Origin: CANKBT01 sp038236005
GTDB lineage: Bacteria > Actinomycetota > Actinomycetes > Mycobacteriales > SCTD01
Reading direction: 5' to 3'
DNA: 10,537 bases
Assembly: GCA_038236005.1 (NCBI GenBank)
Contig: JBBSTI010000127.1
Location: 1 to 10,537, forward strand
Below are positions 1-7,183 of this stretch, one piece after another. The position numbers and the translations under genes are program-made. Each line of letters opens with the position of its first letter. Within the stretch, counting starts at the first letter, position 1. A model generated the notes under the pieces. The model did not search any database. It was not told the origin of the DNA and saw only the letters and a program-made list of their open reading frames with translations.

Positions 1-1
1 C

Positions 2-1897
2 CCCGGTGACGGGCACCCGGGGGTCTACGGCGACTACCTGGAGGACGCTCAGGGCGAGGACGTCGTCGCCGGGATCCGCAACACCGTCCCGCTGGCCGAC
101 CTGGAGCGGATCGACAAGGCGTCCTACGACCAGCTGCTGGAGATCATGGCCACGCTGGAGAACCACTACCGGGACCTGTGCGACATCGAGTTCACCGTCG
201 AGCGCGGTCACCTGTGGATGCTCCAGACCCGGGTCGGCAAGCGCACCGCGGGAGCGGCGTTCCGGATCGCGACACAGCTCGTGGACGAGGGAAAGATCAC
301 CGAGGACGAAGCGCTGACCCGGGTGACCGGTGCGCAGCTGGCCCGCCTGATGTTCCCGGCCTTCGGGTCCACCGACGACGGCACCCGCACGGTGCTGGGC
401 ACGGGGATGGGCGCGAGCCCGGGCGCAGCGGTCGGCGCGATCGTGTTCACCTCCGACAAGGCGGTCGAGGCGGCGGGTCGCGGGCAGGACGTGATCCTCG
501 TACGTCGGGAGACCACTCCGGACGACCTGGCCGGGATGATCGCCGCGCAGGGGGTGCTGACCAGCCGGGGCGGCAAGACCAGCCATGCGGCCGTCGTCGC
601 GCGCGGGATGGGCAAGACCTGCGTGTGCGGCGCCGAGGACCTCGAGGTCGACGTCGAGGCCGGCACGATCACCACCGACGACGGGACCGTCGTGCACGAG
701 GGCGACACGGTCAGCCTGGACGGCACCAGCGGCGCCGTCTACCTGGGGGCGGTGCCCGTACGCCCGAGCCCGGTCGTCCAGTATTTCGAGGGAGAGCTGG
801 CGCCCGAGGACGGCGACGACCTCGTCCAGGCCGTGCATCGGCTGATCGGGCACGCCGACGACGCGCGACGGCTCGGTGTGCTCACCAACGCCGACACGGC
901 CGAGGACGCCGAGCGAGCCCGTCGCTTCGGGGCGGCCGGGATCGGGCTGTGCCGCACCGAGCACATGTTCCTCGGCGAGCGCCGTCAGCTGGTCGAGGAC
1001 CTGGTCCTCGCCGATGGTTCCAAGGAGCAGGGGCACGTGCTGGACAAGCTGCTGCCGCTGCAGCGTCAGGACTTCCAGGACATCCTGAGGGCGATGGACG
1101 GGCTGCCCGTCACCGTCCGGCTGCTGGACCCGCCGCTGCACGAGTTCCTGCCCGACCTCACCGACCTGTCCGTCGAGGTGGCGGTCGCTGAGGCGACCGG
1201 GAAGACCGTCACGCCGAGGACCCGCACCCTGCTGGAGGAGGTCCGTCGCCTGCACGAGAGCAACCCGATGATCGGGCTGCGCGGGGTCCGGCTCGGGCTG
1301 GTCATCCCTGGCCTGTTCGGCATGCAGGTGCGTGCGCTGGCCGAAGCCACGAAGATCCTTCGTGACGAGGGCCTGGACCCTCAGCCCGAGGTGATGGTGC
1401 CGCTGGTCGGAGCGGTCCAGGAGCTCGAGGCGGTCCGCGAGGAGGCCCTCGCGATCCTGGCCGACGTCGGGGTCTCCGCGCCCGTCGGGACGATGATCGA
1501 GATCCCTCGTGCCGCGGTCACCGCCGAGCAGATCGCCGAGGCCGCCGACTTCTTCTCCTTCGGCACCAACGACCTCACCCAGATGGGCTGGGGCTTCTCC
1601 CGGGACGATGTCGAGAGCTCGTTCTTCAGCCGCTACCTCGACCTCGGGATCTTCGGGGTGAGCCCGTTCGAGAGCATCGACACCGACGGGATCGGTGTCC
1701 TGGTGCGCCTCGCGGTCGAGGGCGGCCGGGCCGCCAAGCCTGACCTCAAGATCGGGGTCTGCGGCGAGCACGGCGGCGACCCGGCGAGCATCGGCTTCTT
1801 CCACGAGGTCGGCCTGGACTACGTGAGCTGCTCCCCGTTCAGGGTGCCGGTGGCACGCCTGGAGGCGGGACGCGCCGCCGTACGGTCCCGCACCTGA
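2..1897 (+). CDS. ppdK: Pyruvate, phosphate dikinase, C-terminal part (5' end outside the window)
   Basis: PPDK interconverts pyruvate + ATP + Pi and PEP + AMP + PPi in the cytoplasm through a phosphohistidine intermediate. The reading frame is open from base 2, so 631 residues are visible of the roughly 880-900 usual for the family; most of the N-terminal ATP-grasp domain is missing, and only its end (GVYGDYLEDAQGEDVVAG) is seen. The swivelling phosphohistidine domain has GGKTSHAAVVARGMG, with the catalytic His at codon 584-586. The PEP/pyruvate TIM-barrel follows with GLCRTEHMF, RLLDPPLHEFLP, MIEIPRAA, SFGTNDLTQ and the terminal GVCGEHGGDP, whose catalytic Cys is codon 1760-1762. All visible active-site motifs are intact. 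The ATG at 146 is internal and not a real start. The next gene begins 25 bp downstream. Confidence 0.97.
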   Translation, partial: PGDGHPGVYGDYLEDAQGEDVVAGIRNTVPLADLERIDKASYDQLLEIMATLENHYRDLCDIEFTVERGHLWMLQTRVGKRTAGAAFRIATQLVDEGKITEDEALTRVTGAQLARLMFPAFGSTDDGTRTVLGTGMGASPGAAVGAIVFTSDKAVEAAGRGQDVILVRRETTPDDLAGMIAAQGVLTSRGGKTSHAAVVARGMGKTCVCGAEDLEVDVEAGTITTDDGTVVHEGDTVSLDGTSGAVYLGAVPVRPSPVVQYFEGELAPEDGDDLVQAVHRLIGHADDARRLGVLTNADTAEDAERARRFGAAGIGLCRTEHMFLGERRQLVEDLVLADGSKEQGHVLDKLLPLQRQDFQDILRAMDGLPVTVRLLDPPLHEFLPDLTDLSVEVAVAEATGKTVTPRTRTLLEEVRRLHESNPMIGLRGVRLGLVIPGLFGMQVRALAEATKILRDEGLDPQPEVMVPLVGAVQELEAVREEALAILADVGVSAPVGTMIEIPRAAVTAEQIAEAADFFSFGTNDLTQMGWGFSRDDVESSFFSRYLDLGIFGVSPFESIDTDGIGVLVRLAVEGGRAAKPDLKIGVCGEHGGDPASIGFFHEVGLDYVSCSPFRVPVARLEAGRAAVRSRT

Positions 1898-1922
1898 ACG
1901 CGCCCGCTGCAACACTGGGGGA

Positions 1923-2522
1923 GTGCTGCTGCTGTCCCGGACCTTCCGCCGTCTCGTGGGCGCCGCTGTTCTGCTGGTCGTTCTCGGCGTCGGAGCGACC
2001 GCGGGGGCGATCTGGTGGACGGCGCGCCAGGACGACCGCACGGTCAGCGACGTCATCGTGGTGCTCGGCGCCAGTCAAGCCAACGGCCGCCCGCTCGGCG
2101 TGCTGAGCGCACGTCTGGACCACGCCAAGGCCCTGTACGACGCCGGCGTCGCGCCGGTCGTGATCACGGTCGGAGGCGGCCAGCCCAACGACCACTTCAC
2201 CGAGGGTGCCGCCGGCAAGATGTACCTGGAGGCCCGCGGGGTCCCGGACGTGGTCTCGATCGGCGAGGGCAGCAACACCCTGGAGAGCCTGCAGGCTCTG
2301 TCGACGACGATGACCGCGAAGGGCTGGACGTCCGCGGTGCTGGTGACCGATCCCTGGCACAGCCTGCGGTCACGATCGATGGCCCGCGATCTCGGGATCG
2401 ATGCGGTCACGTCGCCGACCCGGTCCGGCCCGTCGGTGGCGACCCGGGCCGTGGAGGTTCGCTACATCGCCCGGGAGACGGCCGGACTGATCTTCTACAA
2501 GGCGTTCCAGTCCTGGCGGTAG
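1923..2522 (+). CDS. Membrane-anchored YdcF/SanA-like protein (DUF218)
   Basis: This 199-residue protein has a short basic N-terminus (RTFRR) followed by one hydrophobic segment at about residues 11-32, which predicts an N-terminal membrane anchor with the rest outside the cell. The DUF218 core follows: DVIVVLGASQANGRP, then SARLDHAKALYDAG, a glycine-rich VITVGGGQ, SIGEGSNTLESLQ and VLVTDPWHSLRS. DUF218 proteins (E. coli YdcF, SanA, ElyC) are tied to envelope or cell-wall functions, but their reactions are mostly unknown, so the substrate is not assigned. The start is a GTG. The purine run directly before it is too close to act as a Shine-Dalgarno sequence. A weak -10-like AACACT at 1911-1916 would place the transcript start at about 1923, so the mRNA could be leaderless; read-through from ppdK is the alternative. 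Confidence 0.88.
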   Translation: MLLLSRTFRRLVGAAVLLVVLGVGATAGAIWWTARQDDRTVSDVIVVLGASQANGRPLGVLSARLDHAKALYDAGVAPVVITVGGGQPNDHFTEGAAGKMYLEARGVPDVVSIGEGSNTLESLQALSTTMTAKGWTSAVLVTDPWHSLRSRSMARDLGIDAVTSPTRSGPSVATRAVEVRYIARETAGLIFYKAFQSWR

Positions 2523-2533
2523 GAGATCGGTCC

Positions 2534-2539
2534 TAGGCT
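2534..2539 (+). promoter_or_regulatory. -10 element TAGGCT of a leaderless dgt promoter
   Basis: The hexamer TAGGCT fits the actinobacterial -10 consensus TANNNT. Taking its last T as -7 puts +1 at 2546, the first base of the dgt GTG codon, so the transcript would be leaderless. I see no good -35 hexamer at normal spacing. The AGGAG at 2521-2525 is too far from the start to serve as a ribosome binding site. Confidence 0.65.
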
Positions 2540-2545
2540 CGCCGG

Positions 2546-3715
2546 GTGCCTTACGACGATCACGACCGAGAGCGACGGGTCGGCGGGCACGAGCGGGTCG
2601 GGCGCAGCCCGTTCCAGCGTGACCGTGCCCGGGTGCTGCACTCCGGGGCCTTTCGCCGGCTGGCCGGCAAGACGCAGGTGGTCGAGCCGGTCACCGCGTC
2701 GCCGGCGGCTCCCCGGACCCGGCTGACGCACTCGCTGGAGACCGCGCAGGTCGGCCGGGAGCTGGGCGGATCTCTCGGGTGCGACCCCGACCTGGTGGAC
2801 GCGGCCTGCCTGGCCCACGACCTCGGGCACCCGCCGTACGGGCACAACGGCGAGACCGCGCTCGACGCGGTCGCGCAGCCCTGCGGCGGCTTCGAGGGCA
2901 ACGCGCAGTCGCTGCGGGTGCTGACCCGTCTCGAGGTCAAGGTGGACGGTGCGGGGCTCGACCTGACCCGGGCCGCGCTGGACGCTGCGACGAAATACCC
3001 GTGGGCGCGAGGGAGCGGTCCCAAGTACGGCGCGTACGACGACGACCTCGACGCGTTCGCCTGGCTGCGCGACGGGGCGCCAGGGCAGCGCCGGTGCCTG
3101 GAGGCGCAGGTGATGGACTGGGCCGACGACGTCGCCTACTCGGTGCACGACTACGAGGACGGGGTGCTCGCCGGCCTGGTCGACCCCGCCTCGACCGACT
3201 GGGAACGAGTGGTCGAGGCAGCCCGGGCCTACAGCGACGATCCGGGCCTGCCCGGGCGCGCACGATCTCTGGTTCCGCTGCTCCCGGAGTCCTACGACGG
3301 CGGGGCGTCGACCACGGCCCGCCTGAAGGCCGTGACCAGCGACCTGATCGGGCGCTTCTGCCTGAGCGCGGAGCGGGCCACCCGAGCCGTCCACGGCGAC
3401 GACGACCTCAGCCGTTATGCCGCGGACCTGGTGGTGCCCGCAGACGTGCGCGCCGAGTGCGCGCTGCTGAAGGCCGTCGCCGCGGTCTACGTCATGGCCC
3501 GACCGGGGGTGGATGCGGCGCAGGACCGCGAGCGTGAGCGGGTCACCGACCTCGTCCGGCGGCTGTGCGAGCGGCCCGAGGCGTTGGACCCGTTGGCCGC
3601 GGAGGCCTGGCGGCAGGCGCCCGACGACGCGGCCCGGCTGCGCGCCGTGGTGGACCAGGTCGCCTCGCTGACCGACGCCTCCGCCGTCCACCTGCACCTG
3701 GCCCTGAGCGGCTGA
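2546..3715 (+). CDS. dgt: Deoxyguanosinetriphosphate triphosphohydrolase-like protein (HD superfamily)
   Basis: Members of this family hydrolyse dGTP or other dNTPs to the nucleoside and tripolyphosphate, which affects dNTP pools. The 389-residue protein carries the metal-binding HD set: His62 in RLTHSLETAQV, His91-Asp92 in LAHDLGHPPYGHNGE, and a later Asp (about residue 194) in MDWADDVAYSVHDYEDG. The N-terminus (YDDHDRERR, then SPFQRDRARVLHSGAFRRLAGKTQV) is typical of the actinobacterial dGTPase-like type. The GTG start is supported by this N-terminal similarity and by the TAGGCT element ending seven bases upstream. The gene lies 23 bp after the DUF218 gene and 76 bp before dnaG; dgt next to dnaG is a familiar actinobacterial pairing and fits a replication-related role. 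Substrate preference cannot be read from sequence. Confidence 0.95.
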   Translation: MPYDDHDRERRVGGHERVGRSPFQRDRARVLHSGAFRRLAGKTQVVEPVTASPAAPRTRLTHSLETAQVGRELGGSLGCDPDLVDAACLAHDLGHPPYGHNGETALDAVAQPCGGFEGNAQSLRVLTRLEVKVDGAGLDLTRAALDAATKYPWARGSGPKYGAYDDDLDAFAWLRDGAPGQRRCLEAQVMDWADDVAYSVHDYEDGVLAGLVDPASTDWERVVEAARAYSDDPGLPGRARSLVPLLPESYDGGASTTARLKAVTSDLIGRFCLSAERATRAVHGDDDLSRYAADLVVPADVRAECALLKAVAAVYVMARPGVDAAQDRERERVTDLVRRLCERPEALDPLAAEAWRQAPDDAARLRAVVDQVASLTDASAVHLHLALSG

Positions 3716-3747
3716 CCGTGGGTCGTGGGTCTGTCGGACCTTCGACC

Positions 3748-3753
3748 TAGGCT
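3748..3753 (+). promoter_or_regulatory. -10 element TAGGCT of the dnaG promoter
   Basis: The same TAGGCT hexamer as at dgt lies in the 76-bp gap before dnaG. The predicted +1 is near 3760, leaving a leader of about 32 bases before the GTG at 3792. A GGGAG at 3774-3778 is a possible but rather distant ribosome binding site, with a G-rich stretch nearer the start. No convincing -35 is visible. Confidence 0.55.
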
Positions 3754-3791
3754 GGGCACTCTTCGGGATCTCAGGGAGCAGGGGGTGCGGG

Positions 3792-6584
3792 GTGTCTGGT
3801 CGGATCCGTGACGCGGACGTCGTCACCGTCCGTGAGCGGGCGTCGCTCGTCGAGATCGTCGGGGAGCGGGTGCAGCTGCGCCCGGCCGGGGGCGGTCGCC
3901 TGAAAGGCCTGTGCCCTTTTCACGACGAGAAGTCGCCGAGTTTCTCGGTCAATCCGCAACTCGGGTTCTATCACTGCCTGGCGGGGGAGACCCGAGTCCT
4001 TACCTGGGACGGGGCTCGCGAGATCCGAGATCTTGCCGGGGGGACGCACCGCATCCTCGGCCGCACCGGAAATTGGCAGGATGCCCCGTTCAGAAGTTTT
4101 GGTCGGCAGCGGCTGTACGAAGTGACGCTTTCCCGCAACGGCCAACATAAAATTGTCCGAGCAACGTCGGGACATCGTTGGTTCGTCACGGGCGGCAAAG
4201 ACCGTACCGCGATGCGCGAGCTGCTGACGACCGAGCTTCGGCCAGAGCACCGACTGGTCTCGGTCTTCCCCAAGATGCGCGTGGCCCGCACCGAACCCTC
4301 GCCGTTCGGGATCGCCGCCGGCATCACTTTCGGCGACGGCACGCTCGAGGCCAACGGGTCGCACGCGTTGCTCTGCGGTGAAAAAGATGCTCAGTTGCTC
4401 AAGTGGTTTCCTTTGAGTAGGACCCGGATGTCTGACGGGAATCTCTGGGTGCTTGACCTGCCAAAATCTTTCAAGTCCCGCCCGTCGATGGAAGAGTCAA
4501 CATCGTTCTTGTACGGCTGGCTAGCCGGCTACCTGGCAGCGGACGGTCATGTCGCCAAGGACGGCACCATCATGCTGAACTCGGCGCGGCTCGAAAACTT
4601 GCAGTTTGTCAGAGACCTTTGCCTGCGTCTCGGGATCGCGACGTTCGGTATCACCACCCAGATGCGTTCCGGATTCCCAGGTCGGGAGCCGAGCGCTATA
4701 CATCGAATCCATCTCATCAACGACACGGTCACGGCAGAACTCTTTCTGCTTGCCGAGCATCGCGACCGCTTCGAGGCGTCGCGAAAGAGCTTTACGCGAA
4801 GCGGTTGGACTGTACGCTCGGTGGCTCTGACGGATGATACCGAGGAGGTATTCTGCGCAGAGGTGGAGCAGGGTCACGCCTTTGTTCTCGAGGACAACTT
4901 GCTCACTGGAAATTGTTTTGGTTGCGGGGAAAGTGGTGACGTCATCACGTTCTTGCGCCAGACCGAGCACCTTTCTTTTGTGGAAGCCATCGAGCTGCTC
5001 GCAGGTCGGTTCGGGATCGAGCTCACCTACGAGCGGGGCAGCGCCGCGGCCGGCCGCCAGAGCAGCCAGCGCACCCGGTTCGTGGAAGCCAACAAGGTCG
5101 CTGCGGCATTCTTCACCGAGCAGCTGGGCGGGCCGTCCGCCGACGTGGCCCGCCAGTTCCTGGCCGAGCGTGGCTTCGACCGGGAAGCCGCCGCGACCTA
5201 CGGGCTCGGATACGCCCCGGCCGGCTGGGACACCCTGACCAAGCTGCTGCGCACCAAGGGGTTCAGCGACGCCGAGCTGGTCGGCTCCGGGCTTTCCAGC
5301 GAGGGGCGGCGCGGGCCGATCGACCGGTTCCGCAACCGTCTGGTGTGGCCGATCACCGAGATGACCGGCGAGGTGGTCGGTTTCGGCGCCCGCAAGCTGT
5401 CCACCGACCCGGCGGACGACAGCCCGAAATACCTCAACACCCCGGAGACTGCGCTCTATCGAAAGAGCCATGTCCTCTACGGGCTCGACAAGGCGAAGAA
5501 AGACATCGCCCGCAGCCGGCAGGCCGTCGTCGTCGAGGGCTACACCGACGTGATGGCCTGCCACCTGGCCGGCGTGCCGACCGCGGTCGCGACCTGCGGG
5601 ACCGCGTTCGGCACCGACCACATCGCGCTGCTGCGCCGGATGCTGATGGACTCGACGGCGCTGTCCGGCGAGGTGATCTTCTTGTTCGACGGCGACGCCG
5701 CAGGCCAGAAGGCGGCGCTGAAGGCGTTCGACAACGACCAGTCGTTCGTCACGCAGACCTTCATCGCGGTCAGCCCCGACGGCAGCGACCCCTGCGAGCT
5801 GCGCCTGGCCAAGGGCGACGACGCGGTGCGCGACCTGGTCGCCAGCCGGGTGCCGCTGGTCGAGTTCGCGCTGCGCAGCGTGCTGGAGCGCTACGACCTG
5901 GAGACTGCGGAGGGCCGGGTGGGGGCGCTCTCGGTCGCGGCGCCGTTCGTCGCCAAGATCAAGGACCGGGCGCTGCGTCCGGAATACGCCCGTCGCCTCG
6001 CGGGCTGGCTGGGCCTGGACGTCGAGGTGGTCACCGGCCGGGTCGCCGAGCTGACCGGCGGCCGCGGCGCACCTCCCCCGAGGCGGCCGGCTCCCTCGCA
6101 GCGCCCGGTGGATGCCGCTGCTCTGACCGTGGAGCGAGAGGTCATCAAGCTCGCGGTCCAGGCCCCGGTCCTGGTCGCCCCGCTCCTGGACAGCATCGAC
6201 GGCGACGCCTGGACCGATCCGGCGCTCAAGGCCGTCCGGGAGCTGATCGAGGTGGCCGGCGGGGTGACGGGTCAGCCAGGCGGTGAGGGCTGGGTCGAGC
6301 TGCTGAGAGAGGTGGCCGACCAGGACGTCGTGCGGGACATGGTGCTGCGGCTGGCCGTCGAGCCGATCTTCTGCGACGGCGACATCGACGACCGCTATGC
6401 CGCGGGGCAGCTGGCCCGGCTGCAGGAGCTGGCCTTCGGCCGACGCATCGCGGTGCTCAAGCCCTCGCTGCAGCGCGTGAACCCGGTGACCGAGGCGGAG
6501 CGCTACACCCGGATGTTCACCGAGCTGGTGCAGCTCGAGCAGGCCATGCGTGCCGTGCGGGAGCGTGGCGTCTCCGACCTCTGA
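3792..6584 (+). CDS. dnaG: DNA primase DnaG, intein-containing precursor
   Basis: DnaG makes RNA primers for chromosome replication and works with the DnaB helicase. The 930-residue precursor is one uninterrupted frame. The N-terminal CHC2 zinc-binding domain begins with Cys41 and His44 (GLCPFHDEKSPSFSV) but is split by an intein at residues 62-374. It resumes with CFGCGESGDVITFL, where precursor Cys375 and Cys378 are the remaining zinc ligands. Removing the 313-residue intein gives 617 residues, the normal size for an actinobacterial DnaG. The catalytic core has the Toprim motifs EGYTDVM (Glu582) and DGDAAGQKA (Asp633, Asp635), followed by a C-terminal region consistent with the helicase-binding domain. 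The GTG start is chosen because SGRIRDADVVTVRERA matches the usual DnaG N-terminus. Splicing should be required for viability, since dnaG is normally essential and the zinc domain is otherwise broken. Confidence 0.97.
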   Translation: MSGRIRDADVVTVRERASLVEIVGERVQLRPAGGGRLKGLCPFHDEKSPSFSVNPQLGFYHCLAGETRVLTWDGAREIRDLAGGTHRILGRTGNWQDAPFRSFGRQRLYEVTLSRNGQHKIVRATSGHRWFVTGGKDRTAMRELLTTELRPEHRLVSVFPKMRVARTEPSPFGIAAGITFGDGTLEANGSHALLCGEKDAQLLKWFPLSRTRMSDGNLWVLDLPKSFKSRPSMEESTSFLYGWLAGYLAADGHVAKDGTIMLNSARLENLQFVRDLCLRLGIATFGITTQMRSGFPGREPSAIHRIHLINDTVTAELFLLAEHRDRFEASRKSFTRSGWTVRSVALTDDTEEVFCAEVEQGHAFVLEDNLLTGNCFGCGESGDVITFLRQTEHLSFVEAIELLAGRFGIELTYERGSAAAGRQSSQRTRFVEANKVAAAFFTEQLGGPSADVARQFLAERGFDREAAATYGLGYAPAGWDTLTKLLRTKGFSDAELVGSGLSSEGRRGPIDRFRNRLVWPITEMTGEVVGFGARKLSTDPADDSPKYLNTPETALYRKSHVLYGLDKAKKDIARSRQAVVVEGYTDVMACHLAGVPTAVATCGTAFGTDHIALLRRMLMDSTALSGEVIFLFDGDAAGQKAALKAFDNDQSFVTQTFIAVSPDGSDPCELRLAKGDDAVRDLVASRVPLVEFALRSVLERYDLETAEGRVGALSVAAPFVAKIKDRALRPEYARRLAGWLGLDVEVVTGRVAELTGGRGAPPPRRPAPSQRPVDAAALTVEREVIKLAVQAPVLVAPLLDSIDGDAWTDPALKAVRELIEVAGGVTGQPGGEGWVELLREVADQDVVRDMVLRLAVEPIFCDGDIDDRYAAGQLARLQELAFGRRIAVLKPSLQRVNPVTEAERYTRMFTELVQLEQAMRAVRERGVSDL
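3975..4913 (+). other. DnaG intein with LAGLIDADG homing endonuclease; mixed class 1/class 3 signature
   Basis: This in-frame insert of 313 codons separates FYH from CFGCGE in the DnaG zinc domain. It starts with Cys1 (CLAGETRVLTWDG, splicing block A). Block B is RATSGHRWFV, with Thr64, His67 and Trp69. Block F is EVFCAEVEQGHAFVLEDN, with Cys294 and His301. Block G is NLLTGN, with Thr311, Gly312 and terminal Asn313, followed by +1 Cys. Trp69, Cys294 and Thr311 are the noncontiguous WCT triad of class 3 inteins, yet Cys1 is the class 1 nucleophile. The penultimate residue is Gly, not the common His. Between the splicing blocks lie two LAGLIDADG-like motifs, AAGITFGDGTL (Asp121) and LYGWLAGYLAADGHV (Asp190), each keeping an acidic residue at the expected place, so a homing endonuclease may be active. 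Codons in 4380-4500 and elsewhere are clearly more A/T-rich than the surrounding dnaG, which supports horizontal acquisition. Confidence 0.95.
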
Positions 6585-6608
6585 CGGGTCTCCGGGCGTG
6601 GTGTTCTC

Positions 6609-6614
6609 TAGGCT
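6609..6614 (+). promoter_or_regulatory. -10 element TAGGCT, leaderless promoter of the gene at 6621
   Basis: This TAGGCT places +1 exactly at 6621, the first base of the GTG start, with the same geometry as at dgt. A CTGACG at 6581-6586 resembles a -35 hexamer, but the 22-bp spacer is too long to trust it. The element lies just after the dnaG stop codon. Confidence 0.65.
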
Positions 6615-6620
6615 CTGACC

Positions 6621-7121
6621 GTGCCTCTGTTCCGACGCCGTCCCGTCCCGTCACACGTCCGTGATGTGGTTCTGCCGTCCGGCGAGCGCCGGCAGGCGTG
6701 GGCCGTCACCGTCACCGGCGAGCCGGTGGTCGCCACCGAGCAGCGACTGGTGCTGCCGGGCGGGCATGACCTGGTCTGGTCGGCGATCGAGCGGGTCAGC
6801 TGGCGCCGGCCGCACCTGTTGGTGGTCGAGAGCAACGAGATGGTCGGCGCCGGTGTGCACCGCAGCATCGAGCTGGCCGACGGCCCGTACGCCACGGACC
6901 TGCCGACGGTGGTCCGCAGCCGAGTGACCGCGAGCGTCGCCTGGTCGCGGCACGAACGGCTGGAACCGTCCGGCGGGGTCCGGATCGTCGGACGACGTCA
7001 GCCCGGTTCCGAGGTGCTCGACTGGCAGCTCGTGTTCGACGAGGGCACGCCGATGGCCGACCCGGTCGTCCGTGAGCATGCCGAAAAGCTGCTGCAGGGG
7101 GCACGACGCTCGATCGGCTAG
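6621..7121 (+). CDS. Conserved-looking protein of unknown function, downstream of dnaG
   Basis: I do not recognise a named family. The protein has 166 residues with no signal peptide or membrane segment. It begins with a basic patch (FRRRPVP). The first half alternates short hydrophobic strands with charged turns (RRQAWAVTVTGEPVVATEQRL, then HDLVWSAIERVSWRRPHLLVVES), suggesting a compact beta-rich fold, perhaps PH-like; this is inference only. The end is helical (DPVVREHAEKLLQGARRSIG). Support for it being a real gene: codon use like its neighbours, a GTG start with a perfectly placed TAGGCT, and a position 36 bp after dnaG, where actinobacteria often carry a small uncharacterised gene. It ends convergently with the protease gene at 7184. 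Confidence 0.8.
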   Translation: MPLFRRRPVPSHVRDVVLPSGERRQAWAVTVTGEPVVATEQRLVLPGGHDLVWSAIERVSWRRPHLLVVESNEMVGAGVHRSIELADGPYATDLPTVVRSRVTASVAWSRHERLEPSGGVRIVGRRQPGSEVLDWQLVFDEGTPMADPVVREHAEKLLQGARRSIG

Positions 7122-7183
7122 GGGCCGGACACTTCTGCGGCTTCGTCCGCTCCCACGGCTCCGATCCTTCCCGCCGTCCCGGG

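Noticed and set aside
2495..3826. A 443-codon open frame on the minus strand opposite dgt
   Set aside because: It mirrors the dgt codons, a known effect of high GC with G/C third positions. Its product is rich in Arg, Gly and Pro with no recognisable domain, while dgt has all HD motifs.
3975..4913. Group I intron or a disrupting insertion in dnaG
   Set aside because: The insert keeps one open frame of exactly 313 codons, has protein-splicing motifs at both ends, and is bounded by Cys and Asn-Cys. It acts at protein level, so dnaG is not a pseudogene.
4521..5621. A 366-codon minus-strand open frame across the intein and dnaG
   Set aside because: It is antisense to confirmed primase and intein motifs and shows no family features of its own.
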